Assembly (NCBI GenBank): GCA_937951895.1
Contig: CALFER010000090.1
Location: 1-64,000 of the forward strand
DNA from: an uncultured bacterium
GTDB lineage: Bacteria; CSSED10-310; CALFER01
DNA length: 64,000 bases
Direction: 5' to 3'
Both the position numbers and the translations under genes were made by a program. The notes under the pieces were generated by a model. It was given only the letters and a program-made list of their open reading frames with translations. It was not told where the DNA came from and searched no databases. The stretch's first letter is position 1. Each line of letters starts with the position of its first letter. Shown here in pieces: positions 1-9,933 of the stretch.

Positions 1-347
1 TCCGCGATGAACCGGCCTCGGCGATGGGCCGGGATGTGCTCGAGAGTATCCATGGCGGATACGACATCGAATGCGCGATCGCGAAAAGGCAGCGAATAGC
101 CGCTTCCGACGACGTAGCGCCCCGGGCCGTTGAACTTGACGTCCACCACCGTGATCACGTCGGCGGGCAGGAACACCTCCGCGGGAGTGAATCCGGACTG
201 ACCGCCGCCTTCGAGGTAGCCTCCGACATCGAGCACGCGGAGGGGGTCGCCCGAGCGCAGAGACTCCACTGCATCAGCGAGGGTGTGATAACGCTGATAC
301 TGATCGAACGGCAGATCCTTCGGATTACTTCGGAAGTAGTTTTCCAT
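1..347 (-). CDS. Class I SAM-dependent methyltransferase (partial, C-terminus outside window)
   Basis: Only the first 115 residues are visible; the gene runs off the left edge. The N-terminus reads MENYFRSNPKDLPFDQYQRY, followed by a Rossmann motif I (VLDVGGYLEGGG, about residues 38-49), an acidic strand-2 end (VVDVKF) and a motif I-post stretch (FDVVSAMDTLEHIP), which is the usual class I methyltransferase order. The ATG at 347 lies inside the end of the upstream exporter ATPase gene (23-nt overlap), so the two are probably translationally coupled. Because it follows a Wzm/Wzt-type exporter, it may modify a surface polysaccharide or its carrier; the substrate is inference only. Confidence 0.75.
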   Translation of the reverse strand, partial: MENYFRSNPKDLPFDQYQRYHTLADAVESLRSGDPLRVLDVGGYLEGGGQSGFTPAEVFLPADVITVVDVKFNGPGRYVVGSGYSLPFRDRAFDVVSAMDTLEHIPAHRRGRFIA

Positions 348-1572
348 GCGCGCCCTCATACCACCATGTCGATGGAATATAGAATACCCCATATTCCTCG
401 TCAGTGCATCCGGGAATGACTGAGAACGGGAACATCTGATCGAGATGGTCATACGGGGTGTCGCAGGCAAAATTGTACACTGCAGCCGTGAAATAGTAGG
501 TTCCCGGAAGTAACGGCAATGACTCAATCTCGAAACAGACCGCACCCGAACCTTCCAGATACTCGGGAACCGCTCCCGAAATCTTCGTATTGGGTCCGTT
601 CACGTGCGTTCCGTCGTTCCGATGAATCGCGATACCGAAAACCGGTTTTTCGATCCGCTGACGGGTCTGATAGGAAATCCGGACCCGAAAGGGGTCACCG
701 GTCCGAAAACAAACGGTTTTCTGGCCGGATCCATCGAGAAACTCGACCGATGTAATTTCGATCGCCCGGCTTCCCCACCGGTCCTGCAGTTCTTCGGCAA
801 CAGCGACATGCGCATCGATCATCTTCTGATCGCGATTCTCCTGATTGATCACATGATAGTGATCGATCGCCTTGCTCGTCGATCCCCGCGCCACGACTCT
901 GCCATCATGAAGCAGGATCGCTCGCGAACAGAGCTGCGAAACGGTGGAGAGATCATGCGAGACGAAGATGATGGTTTTCCCGCGGCGTTTGAAATCGCGG
1001 ATCCGATCGAGGCATTTATGCTGGAAATTCTGATCGCCGACGGCAAGAACCTCATCGATCACAAGAATGTCCGGATCGACATGGATCGCGATGGAAAACC
1101 CGAGTCGCATATACATGCCGCTGCTGTAATGCTTGATCGGTGTGTCGATGAATGCCTCGAGTTCCGAAAAGCCGACGATCGCATCGAAACGATCCGTGAT
1201 CTGAGCACGACTCAGGCCTAAAATAGACCCGTTGAGATATATGTTCTCACGCCCCGTCAGATCGGGTTGGAATCCGGCCCCGAGTTCAAGCAGTGCCGAC
1301 ACCTTGCCGTTGACTCGGACCGTGCCGGAATCCGGTTGTACGATCGACGTCAATATCTTCAACAGAGTCGATTTTCCTGAACCGTTCTGACCGATGATCG
1401 CAAAAGCTTCCCCGTGTTTCACACTGAACGTGACGTCCTTCAGAGCATCAAAAGTCTCCGAAGTGCGATTTTCCTTGAACATCTGAAGAAGCGTCCAGCG
1501 CAACATCCGGTTTTTTTCCTGGTACCGTTTGAAGCGGACGGTGACATCCGTGCATTCGATGGCGTAGTCCAT
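325..1572 (-). CDS. O-polysaccharide ABC exporter, ATP-binding subunit with C-terminal carbohydrate-binding domain (Wzt type)
   Basis: This 415-residue protein is the ATPase of a surface-polysaccharide exporter acting at the inner membrane. Walker A (GQNGSGKST) is near residue 60, the signature KHYSSGMYMRLGF near 145, Walker B (DILVIDEVLAVGD) near 166 and the H-loop (FVSHD) near 203. After about residue 285 comes an extra domain beginning WGSRAIEITSVEF with FRTGDPF, matching the Wzt C-terminal domain that in known systems reads the modified end of the glycan. The chosen ATG overlaps the permease stop by one base (TGATG); the reading frame could extend 37 codons upstream, but that would run inside the permease gene. 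Confidence 0.9.
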   Translation of the reverse strand: MDYAIECTDVTVRFKRYQEKNRMLRWTLLQMFKENRTSETFDALKDVTFSVKHGEAFAIIGQNGSGKSTLLKILTSIVQPDSGTVRVNGKVSALLELGAGFQPDLTGRENIYLNGSILGLSRAQITDRFDAIVGFSELEAFIDTPIKHYSSGMYMRLGFSIAIHVDPDILVIDEVLAVGDQNFQHKCLDRIRDFKRRGKTIIFVSHDLSTVSQLCSRAILLHDGRVVARGSTSKAIDHYHVINQENRDQKMIDAHVAVAEELQDRWGSRAIEITSVEFLDGSGQKTVCFRTGDPFRVRISYQTRQRIEKPVFGIAIHRNDGTHVNGPNTKISGAVPEYLEGSGAVCFEIESLPLLPGTYYFTAAVYNFACDTPYDHLDQMFPFSVIPGCTDEEYGVFYIPSTWWYEGAHGKLLPK

Positions 1573-2381
1573 CAGATCTCCCGAGCGAACAAGGGTTCCG
1601 CCCTCTTGAAAATGATATACCCGACTGAAAGCGTGACGATCGACCAGAGCGTGGCGTATCCCAGAGAAAACGCATCCGGCCATGTGTCATACAGGAGCGC
1701 ATGCCGGAACAACTCGAGAATGGTGACCATGGGATTCAGCGCATATGTGTCACGAAACCAGGCATATTGAGGAGGCAGGTCCGCGAGCAGTGAAAGCGGG
1801 TACACGACGGGAACCGACCAGAACCATAGCAGGATGAGGACTTCCAGAATATGGAAGATGTCCCTGAAAAAAACAGCCAGACAGGAGGTGATGAACGTCA
1901 ACCCGAGGGTGAAGCTGAGCAGCAGCAGAATGGCGACCGGCAGCAGAACGACTTTTGAAGTGAACGGAATCCGGTAGGCAATCAGAAACCCGAATAGAAT
2001 GATCAGCGTGATTCCGAAACTGATCAGATTCGACACGATGGTGCTCAAGGGCAGCAACTCCCTTGGGAAATATACTTTCTTCACCAGATTCCCGTGCTCG
2101 ATGATGCTCGTCGCACCCATCTGAAGACTTGTTGCAAAGAAGATCCAGGGTAATTGTGCCGTGAGCAGGAAAACCGCGAACGGCCACTCGACCTTGACGC
2201 GGATGATGACCGCAAACACGACCGTGTAGATCAACATCTGGAGGAGGGGGGTGATCAGGGACCATAAGAACCCGAGAATCGAGCCTTTGTATTTGATTTT
2301 GAGATTACGGGCGACGAGGTTTCCCAGCAGTTCGAGGTGATTGCGGCTGAAGAGGGTTTTCTGAGGGAGCACGGTGATCAA
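1572..2381 (-). CDS. O-polysaccharide ABC exporter, permease subunit (Wzm type, ABC-2 family)
   Basis: A 269-residue polytopic membrane protein forming the channel partner of the adjacent ATPase. It opens with the typical NLVARNLKIKYKGSILGFLWSLITPL stretch of ABC-2 polysaccharide permeases, then six hydrophobic segments. No ATG fits: in frame ATGs lie far upstream inside lptE. The best start is TTG at 2381, which overlaps the lptE stop (TTTTGA) and sits about 5 nt after a GGAGG; a GTG at 2372 is the alternative. The downstream ATPase start overlaps its stop codon. Confidence 0.87.
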   Translation of the reverse strand: MITVLPQKTLFSRNHLELLGNLVARNLKIKYKGSILGFLWSLITPLLQMLIYTVVFAVIIRVKVEWPFAVFLLTAQLPWIFFATSLQMGATSIIEHGNLVKKVYFPRELLPLSTIVSNLISFGITLIILFGFLIAYRIPFTSKVVLLPVAILLLLSFTLGLTFITSCLAVFFRDIFHILEVLILLWFWSVPVVYPLSLLADLPPQYAWFRDTYALNPMVTILELFRHALLYDTWPDAFSLGYATLWSIVTLSVGYIIFKRAEPLFAREI

Positions 2382-2896
2382 AATCCCTCCAGCAGGACAC
2401 TCGTCACGCTTTCCGCAAACCCCTCCGCCGCTTCCTTCCAGGCCTGTTGCCGATTGGACTGTATGGATGATATCCCTTCCGTCACCTTGAAAATCTGATG
2501 AAAGATGAAAGTGGGATTCTCCCAGTAGGTCTTGTCCTGGATCAGGTCGAGGCATTTTACCGAGGCGGTGATCTGAATGTAGTATTGCGTGACTTCGCGT
2601 CGTGAATTCAGGGTCGGCACATACTTGTATTCCAGGATTTCGCCCAGGAACAGAGCATCCGCCCCCTCCGCCGAATCGACAACCTCGATCCCCGGCCGGC
2701 GATTGAGCGATGCCACGACTTCCTGAGTCACAGTGCTCTCCAGACCATACTCGTAGGATTTATTCGTGAAGATCGGCACGGCGATTTTCCTGAGATGGTC
2801 GGGGAGTGAATTGCCCTGACCGGCCAGATGGTACCCGCATCCTGCACCCCCGATCAGAATCAAAAAACAGATCGACGCGATGATACTTGTTTTCAT
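2378..2896 (-). CDS. lptE: LptE-like LPS-assembly lipoprotein
   Basis: A 172-residue predicted outer-membrane lipoprotein. It has a signal peptide (MKTSIIASICFLILIGGAGC) ending in a lipobox with the modified Cys at residue 20, immediately followed by GYHLAG, the hallmark start of LptE-family proteins that plug the LptD barrel during LPS delivery. Length matches the family. The ATG overlaps the leuS stop by ATGA, the same leuS-lptE order seen in many Proteobacteria (there followed by holA). The frame could begin 23 codons earlier, but only this start leaves a proper signal peptide. Confidence 0.85.
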   Translation of the reverse strand: MKTSIIASICFLILIGGAGCGYHLAGQGNSLPDHLRKIAVPIFTNKSYEYGLESTVTQEVVASLNRRPGIEVVDSAEGADALFLGEILEYKYVPTLNSRREVTQYYIQITASVKCLDLIQDKTYWENPTFIFHQIFKVTEGISSIQSNRQQAWKEAAEGFAESVTSVLLEGF

Positions 2897-5499
2897 GAGA
2901 CCACTATGTTGATCAATCGATCCGGGATGATGTGGACTTTTCGTACGGTTTTCCCTTCCAGCCATCGCGCAACGATGGGATTTTCCAGGGCGATCTGTTC
3001 GAGTCGGGTCTGGGACTCGCCGATCGGGACCATGATCTTCGCCCGAATCTTGCCGTTGACCTGGATCGGTATTTCAATCTCCTGCACGGCGATGATCGAC
3101 TCATCGAAGGTCGGCCAGGGACCATGCACGAGCAGTGATCGGTAACCCATTCGCCGCCAGAGTTCCTCGCAGATGTGCGGAGAGAACGGGTTCATGATCT
3201 GGACGAGCGCTCGGAAAGCCTCGGTTGCCACATCGATCGCCACCGGGTCCGGGCTGGACTCCGGAATGATGCCGGACATATCGTTGAGCAACTCCATGCA
3301 GGCGCTGATCGACGTGTTGAAATGATAGCGTCCGTTGTAATCGAGCGTCACACGCTTGATGGTCTCGTGGGTCTTCCTCCGAACCTTCATCAGGCGTTCC
3401 GGCAGATCGGCGGGGAACACCGGTTTTCGGTCGGCGGAGTCTCCGAGAAACGAATCCCATTCAACCGCCTGTCGCCATAAACGCTTGATGAATCGATACA
3501 CGCCCTCCACACCGCTGTCCGACCAGTCCAGGTCTTTTTCCGGTGGAGCTGCGAAAAGTGAGAACACGCGGATCGTATCGGCTCCGTATCGCGCAAGATA
3601 GGCTTCGGGATCCTTCGTGTTTCGCTTTGACTTCGACATCTTCTCAACCCGGCCGACTTCGACGACCTGATCGCACCGACTGCACTTCAGCCGTCCATCC
3701 CCTGTATCGACAACCTCTTCCGGATACAGAAATCCGTGTTCCGGACAGGTCAGAATCTCCAGGCAGACCATTCCCTGGGTCAACAGACGGGTGAACGGTT
3801 CGGAAATGGTCGTCAGTCCCAGATCACGCATGACCTTCTGCAGGAAACGCGCATACAGAAGATGCATGCAGGCATGCTCAATGCCACCGATGTATTGATC
3901 GACCGGCATCCAGTAATCGAGTGCATCGGGATCGACGATGCGGTCCCGGGAATCCGGCGATGTGTAACGGGCAAAGTACCAGGATGAATCGATGAATGTA
4001 TCCATCGTGTCGGTTTCACGTTTGGCGGGTTGTCCACAGTTCGGGCAATGCGTCCGCACAAATGCCTCGCACGCAGCCAGCGGATTACCCCCTTTGGCCC
4101 AGTCGAATTCGATATCCACAGGCAGTGTGACGGGCAACTGGTCTTCCGGAACGGGTACGATCCCGCATGTCTCGCAATACACCACCGGAATGGGCGTGCC
4201 CCAGTATCGCTGCCGGCTGATTCCCCAATCCCGCAATCGGTATGTGACCGCCCTTTCACCGATTCCTTTCTCCTCGAGATACTCGTTGATTCGACGGATC
4301 CCCTCCCGGTTCGGCATCCCGGTGAAAAGCCCCGACTCGACCATGATCCCCTCCGCTTCGAACGCCTGTTCGAGCGTTGCCGAGTCGATCGGAGCGCCGT
4401 CCGGAGTAATGACGACCCGGATCGGCAGACCGTACTTTCGTGCGAATTCAAAATCGCGCTGATCATGCGCGGGCACCGACATGATCGCTCCGGTTCCATA
4501 CTCCATCAGCACAAAATCACTCACCCAGATCGGAATTTTCTCCCCGTTGAGGGGATTGATCGCGTAACTCCCTGTAAAGACGCCTTCCTTGGGGATATTT
4601 GTCGAGGTTCTCTCGAGGTTGTCCATGGTTTTCGAGCGTGCGATGAGATCCTCGAGATTTGCACGGACGGTCGGATCGGTGGCGAGTTCCAGGGCGACGG
4701 GATTCTCGGGGGCCAATACCATGAACGTCGCGCCGAACAACGTGTCAGGACGGGTTGTGAAGATGCGGATCGTCCGATCCGAGTCGGCCAACCGGAAATC
4801 GACCATCGCACCTTCACTCCGGCCGATCCAGTTTTTCTGCATGGTCAGAACACGTTCCGGCCAGGTGTCTTTCAAAGTGTCGTGGCCGGAAAGCAACTCC
4901 TCCGCGTACGCCGTGATTTTCAGGAACCATCCTTCAATATCCACGGTCTGAACCGAATCATGACACCGCCAGCATGTCCCCCCCTCAACCTGCTCGTTGG
5001 CCAGAATCGTCCGGCAACTCGGACACCAGTTGACAGGCGATTTTTTCCGGTATGCGAGACCATTTTCGAGCATTTGAATGAAAAGCCACTGGCACCATTT
5101 GTAGTAATCCGGCAGACACGTCGCGACCTCGCGTTTCCAATCGATCGCATATCCAAGACGTTTCAACTGATCGCGCATGACTTCGATGTTCTTGAGTGTC
5201 CACTCACCGGGATGAATCCCCCGTTCGATCGCGGCATTTTCAGCGGGCAATCCGAACGCATCCCAACCCATGGGATGCAGCACACGTTCACCCTGCATCA
5301 GTCGGAAGCGCGCAATGGCATCGCCGATCGCATAATTCCGGACGTGCCCCATGTGAAGTTTTCCGGAAGGATACGGGAACATCTCCAGGCAGTAGTATTT
5401 GGCGACTCCCTGTTTCTCGGTGGCTCGAAAAGAACCACGCCGCTCCCACTCGGATTGCCAGTAAGCCTCTATATCCTTGAATCCATAATCAATTCTCAT
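2893..5499 (-). CDS. leuS: Leucyl-tRNA synthetase
   Basis: This 868-residue class I aminoacyl-tRNA synthetase charges tRNA-Leu in the cytoplasm. The HIGH motif reads HMGH within PSGKLHMGHVRN near residue 50, and the KMSKS loop is intact (VEKMSKSKRN). Between them lie a zinc-like CPSC...CWRC region, the large CP1 editing domain and a Cys-rich leucine-specific insertion (CSRC) just before KMSKS. The C-terminus has the anticodon-binding domain ending with VRKVHIIPDRLINIVVS. The start MRIDYGF at 5499 has GGAGA 6 nt upstream; a longer frame to 5574 adds 25 residues unlike the family. Confidence 0.97.
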   Translation of the reverse strand: MRIDYGFKDIEAYWQSEWERRGSFRATEKQGVAKYYCLEMFPYPSGKLHMGHVRNYAIGDAIARFRLMQGERVLHPMGWDAFGLPAENAAIERGIHPGEWTLKNIEVMRDQLKRLGYAIDWKREVATCLPDYYKWCQWLFIQMLENGLAYRKKSPVNWCPSCRTILANEQVEGGTCWRCHDSVQTVDIEGWFLKITAYAEELLSGHDTLKDTWPERVLTMQKNWIGRSEGAMVDFRLADSDRTIRIFTTRPDTLFGATFMVLAPENPVALELATDPTVRANLEDLIARSKTMDNLERTSTNIPKEGVFTGSYAINPLNGEKIPIWVSDFVLMEYGTGAIMSVPAHDQRDFEFARKYGLPIRVVITPDGAPIDSATLEQAFEAEGIMVESGLFTGMPNREGIRRINEYLEEKGIGERAVTYRLRDWGISRQRYWGTPIPVVYCETCGIVPVPEDQLPVTLPVDIEFDWAKGGNPLAACEAFVRTHCPNCGQPAKRETDTMDTFIDSSWYFARYTSPDSRDRIVDPDALDYWMPVDQYIGGIEHACMHLLYARFLQKVMRDLGLTTISEPFTRLLTQGMVCLEILTCPEHGFLYPEEVVDTGDGRLKCSRCDQVVEVGRVEKMSKSKRNTKDPEAYLARYGADTIRVFSLFAAPPEKDLDWSDSGVEGVYRFIKRLWRQAVEWDSFLGDSADRKPVFPADLPERLMKVRRKTHETIKRVTLDYNGRYHFNTSISACMELLNDMSGIIPESSPDPVAIDVATEAFRALVQIMNPFSPHICEELWRRMGYRSLLVHGPWPTFDESIIAVQEIEIPIQVNGKIRAKIMVPIGESQTRLEQIALENPIVARWLEGKTVRKVHIIPDRLINIVVS

Positions 5500-5564
5500 G
5501 ATGGTTCTCCCGGTCGGAACCGATGAAGGCACGAGACAGCCATTCTCAGCCGTCAAAACATCAT

Positions 5565-5593
5565 TCTTTAGCATTACCGTTCCAACCGGTCAA
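5565..5593 (-). promoter_or_regulatory. Candidate sigma-70-type promoter upstream of leuS
   Basis: On the minus strand TTGACC (5593-5588) and TAAAGA (5570-5565) are separated by 17 nt in the 90-nt gap before leuS. The -35 box overlaps the stop codon of the flippase-like gene. This would give leuS-lptE-exporter transcription independent of the dtd-xse genes. It rests on box match and spacing only. Confidence 0.4.
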
Positions 5594-6555
5594 GGTGCTG
5601 CGTCGTTTCGCAATTGATGGACAACGGATATCACGGCTCCCAGAATTTCAGCGCCAATCATCATGATCCGGCTCATGACAGCCATCAATGCGGCGAACCC
5701 GGGACCGGCCATCGGACCGATGAGACTTGTCAGGACGATTTCCCGGATTCCGAGTCCTGCAGGTGTGATGACAGTAACAAATCCTGCGAGCCATGCCAGA
5801 GTGCTGCCCGCAACGAACGAAACGAACTCGTCCATGATCGGCTCCCGGACTGAAGCCGCCAGGAAGAAGAGCCCCAATCCGTTACAGACCCAGATTCCGC
5901 AATACAGCCATAGCAGCAGCAGCAAATCTCTGAAATCCGGATAGATGGAGGGAATCGAAAACAGTCTCGCGTATCGTTTTCCCAGCCAGAGCAGACTGAT
6001 CCTGAGTATTGCGGGGTGCAGAAGCAGGAGCGTCAGCGGGGATAAGAGCGACAGCCAGCGGATTGAAACGGGGATTCCAAGATTGAGCTGACTGAACGCA
6101 ATACCGCCGATCAGTCCGGCGGATGCGATGAGCAGAATGGTCTCAAAGAGCACCCCCAGCGCGGCGGTCCCTTCAGGCACCCCCTCTTTGCCGGACACCA
6201 CGATGCGAAAGGTGGTTCCCCAAATCTTCCCCGGGATGTATTTCGTCATCCCGGAGTAGAAATACGATCGGAAGGATGTCATAAACGATGGTTTTGATCC
6301 GAGGATCCGGAGCACACTGTGCCAGCAGAAGACAATGGTCAGATTGGCGCAGATAAAACAGAGAAACGCGAGGGCCAGATAACGGGCGGACGCGGCACTC
6401 AGCGCCGAAGACAATTCGTCCCAATCCCGCCGGATGATCCGCGTGATCATCACGATGACGACGACGATGATCGCGATGCGAAGCCCGGTTTTCAAAAGTG
6501 CCGTGATTCGGCCCGCCGATGCATCCGGTGACCCGGGCGGGTTGCGTTCAGGCAT
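5590..6555 (-). CDS. Flippase-like integral membrane protein (lysylphosphatidylglycerol synthase TM/AglD family)
   Basis: A 321-residue protein with about eight hydrophobic segments and the family features GMTKYIPGKIWGT (near residue 100) and, toward the end, AGLGIREIVL followed by a final helix. This matches the lysylphosphatidylglycerol synthetase transmembrane region family (UPF0104), thought to handle lipid or lipid-linked glycans. It has no soluble LPG-synthase domain, so the substrate is unknown. The start MPERNPPG at 6555 overlaps the end of xseB by 8 nt; 21 further upstream codons are possible but would lie in xseB. Confidence 0.8.
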   Translation of the reverse strand: MPERNPPGSPDASAGRITALLKTGLRIAIIVVVIVMITRIIRRDWDELSSALSAASARYLALAFLCFICANLTIVFCWHSVLRILGSKPSFMTSFRSYFYSGMTKYIPGKIWGTTFRIVVSGKEGVPEGTAALGVLFETILLIASAGLIGGIAFSQLNLGIPVSIRWLSLLSPLTLLLLHPAILRISLLWLGKRYARLFSIPSIYPDFRDLLLLLWLYCGIWVCNGLGLFFLAASVREPIMDEFVSFVAGSTLAWLAGFVTVITPAGLGIREIVLTSLIGPMAGPGFAALMAVMSRIMMIGAEILGAVISVVHQLRNDAAP

Positions 6556-6795
6556 TCGATCCGATACTTCCCGGATTGACCTTCTGCAACAGCTCGCTGA
6601 CCTTCTTTTCAGCCTCACCCAGCAACTCGTTGCATCGCCTTACCAGCAGCATACCCCGTTCGAAACGAGCGATAGACTCACCGAGGGCCATCTGGCCCTG
6701 TTCAAACCGACTGACCAGCTGTTCGAGTTCCGAAAAGCACTCTTCGAACGACAACGATCCGATATCCAACGGCGCTCCCGCATCTTCGGTCCTGC

Positions 6796-6799
<4 letters not shown>
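6548..6799 (-). CDS. xseB: Exodeoxyribonuclease VII small subunit
   Basis: An 83-residue helical protein, the usual XseB length, with the family core LSFEECFSELEQLVSRFEQG and LGESIARFERGMLLVRRC. It binds XseA to form exonuclease VII, which degrades single-stranded DNA from both ends. Its ATG overlaps the xseA stop by 4 nt, so subunit synthesis is likely coupled. Confidence 0.93.
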
Positions 6800-8131
<1,332 letters not shown>

Positions 8132-8145
<14 letters not shown>

Positions 8146-9247
8146 GGATCAACTCATATTCACGACATCCCAGTCCGATGGACTCACCATACTCGAGCTG
8201 AGCCGTCGGATCGACATCGGGGTGAATGGCCAGGAACTTATCGTGGATCGGGTTCTGAGCCGAGTCCAGTGCGCAATCGTGAAGCGAAGGTTGTGCGTTG
8301 ACAAGATCGAGACTTGCCTGATCGATCGCCACCGGGTCGGAGGACGCGAGGATACCGATGTCCTGAACGATCGGGTTGTCGGTTGCCTTCAGACAATCGC
8401 ATTCCGGGGTGATGGTGAGTAAAAAGTTGAAATGCATCGAACGGCCCCTGAATGTGCGCTCGACGGCCATCGCCACTTCCGCCATTTTCTCCTGAACCGA
8501 CCGGCTGGAGCCTCCCCACTCGATCCGGATCGCGCCTTCCGGACATTCCGATAAACACTCGGCGCAACCGATACATTTCTGCCAGTCGAACGCCGCTTTC
8601 CCGGACTGGATGACGATGGCGGCAGCCGGACAGATCCGCGCACAGGATCCGCATCCCGTGCAGGTATCGTTTTTCTTGAGTGCCGGTTTGATGTCGGCAT
8701 GCATGCGCTGTTTCGTCGCACGCGAGGCGCATCCCATGGAAAGATTCTTGATCGCGCCTCCGAAACTGGTCACCAGGTGTCCTTTGAAATGATTGAGTGT
8801 CACCAGACAGTCCGCTTCGTGAATGGCAGCGCCGATCTTGACGGTTTTAAAATGCCGGGGTCCAGCGGAAACCTCGGTGACACTGTGAGATCGGATTCCA
8901 TCGGCGATGACCAGAGGCGCATGGATGCACTCGAACCCGAAGCCATTGCGGATGGCGAGTTCGAGATGATCGACACCGTTGGATCTTTTACCGTGGTACA
9001 GGGTATTGGTGTCGGTGAGAAAGGGCCGCGTACCGTTCGATTTCAGAAAATCGACCAGGACCCTGGGATAGACATGATGGATATAGCCGGTCGCACCTTC
9101 CTCACCGAAATGGATCTTGAGTGCGACGGTCTGGTACTGCTTGAGGAAGTCCCAGCGGAGCGCTTCGATCAGGGTCAGGAAACGTTGGCCGGGACTTTTC
9201 ATGTGACGGTTTCGGGCCTGCAGAAAAAAAACCTGCGCTCGCTTCAT
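8132..9247 (-). CDS. DUF362 protein with two 4Fe-4S ferredoxin motifs
   Basis: A 371-residue protein of the DUF362 family, whose biochemical role is not established. The N-terminal half carries the family patterns ALKIHFGEEG, FLTDTNTLYHG and LVTLNHFKGHLVTSFGGAIKNLSMG. Around residues 196-235 are two classical 4Fe-4S binding motifs, CTGCGSCARICP and CIGCAECLSECP, so electron transfer or an Fe-S-dependent role is likely. The end (ECDCLKATDNP...SSDPVAIDQASLDLV) is also typical. It sits between dtd and xseA with 4-nt and 14-nt overlaps, a housekeeping context that does not reveal its substrate. Confidence 0.85.
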
Positions 9248-9705
9248 GATTTCCTCCTCAACATATCTCGCGAATCCAGCAGAATCGTAACCGGACCGTC
9301 GTTGACGAGCGATACAGCCATCAACTGCCCGAACGCTCCGGTTGCGGTCGATACACCCGTCTTTCGGATCTGGTCCGAGAAGTATTCGTACAGACTGCGC
9401 GCCTGATCGGGAGGAGCGGCATCCGAGAAGCCGGGTCGGCGACCTTTCCTGCAGTCAGCCAGGAGTGTGAACTGAGAAACGACGAGAATCTCGCCGGCGA
9501 TATCGCGAATGGATCGGTTCATCTGATGGTCAGTATCGGGGAAGATTCTGAGATCGGTGATTTTGCGAACGAGCAGGTCGGCATCCGATGCGGAGTCTGC
9601 AGTACGGATGCCGAGCAATATGAGGAAGCCTCGGGAGATCGACGCGATGGCGTGGCCATCGACGTGTACGGCGGCTTGAGAAACGCGTTGGATCACGGCG
9701 ATCAT
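9244..9705 (-). CDS. dtd: D-aminoacyl-tRNA deacylase
   Basis: A 153-residue DTD-family enzyme that hydrolyses D-amino acids (and glycine) wrongly attached to tRNA. Family signatures are present: MIAVIQRVSQAAVHVDG at the start, SQFTLLAD near residue 78 with the catalytic-site SQxTL, and the cross-subunit NDGPVTI loop near 136. Length is close to the usual 145. The start is backed by GGAGG 6 nt upstream. It is the first gene of the minus-strand train, directly after a promoter-like sequence. Confidence 0.95.
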   Translation of the reverse strand: MIAVIQRVSQAAVHVDGHAIASISRGFLILLGIRTADSASDADLLVRKITDLRIFPDTDHQMNRSIRDIAGEILVVSQFTLLADCRKGRRPGFSDAAPPDQARSLYEYFSDQIRKTGVSTATGAFGQLMAVSLVNDGPVTILLDSRDMLRRKS

Positions 9706-9722
9706 GATGCACCTCCGTTGAT

Positions 9723-9751
9723 AAGATAAAGCGGAACGGATGGTTTCGCAA
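9723..9751 (-). promoter_or_regulatory. Candidate promoter for the dtd-xse gene train
   Basis: Minus-strand TTGCGA (9751-9746) and TATCTT (9728-9723) are spaced by 17 nt, ending 18 nt before the dtd start. It lies in the divergent gap shared with the EF-G-like gene. Support is box similarity and position only. Confidence 0.5.
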
Positions 9752-9787
9752 TGCCGGGCGATGAGAGACCGGGTGCTCTCGTAATGC

Positions 9788-9816
9788 TTGACCTCATGGA
9801 TGATTTCGTTTAGAGT
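9788..9816 (+). promoter_or_regulatory. Candidate promoter for the EF-G-like gene
   Basis: TTGACC (9788-9793), a 17-nt spacer and TAGAGT (9811-9816). It leaves a leader of about 110 nt before the ATG at 9934, and that leader contains the long hairpin annotated next. Confidence 0.45.
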
Positions 9817-9831
9817 TTTTAGTTTAGGTGC

Positions 9832-9868
9832 ATTCTGTGCACGGCGTCTGTTGCCGTGCGATCAGAAT
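9832..9868 (+). promoter_or_regulatory. Structured leader hairpin upstream of the EF-G-like gene
   Basis: ATTCTG (9832-9837) pairs with CAGAAT (9863-9868), and GCACGGC (9839-9845) pairs with GCCGTGC (9853-9859), giving 13 base pairs with a small internal loop (T against GAT) and a 7-nt apical loop. No U-run follows, so it is not an intrinsic terminator. It could be a leader stem, a protein-binding site or an mRNA stabiliser. Confidence 0.5.
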
Positions 9869-9933
9869 GATCGATTCGAGTATGGCGATCACGATTTGCT
9901 CGATCCCGATTTCCGAAAGAATGAGAGGTATTC

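Noticed and set aside
4030..5526. A 498-codon open frame on the plus strand opposite leuS
   Set aside because: leuS is unmistakable on the minus strand; the antisense frame is a product of codon bias at GC-rich third positions and has no recognisable domain.
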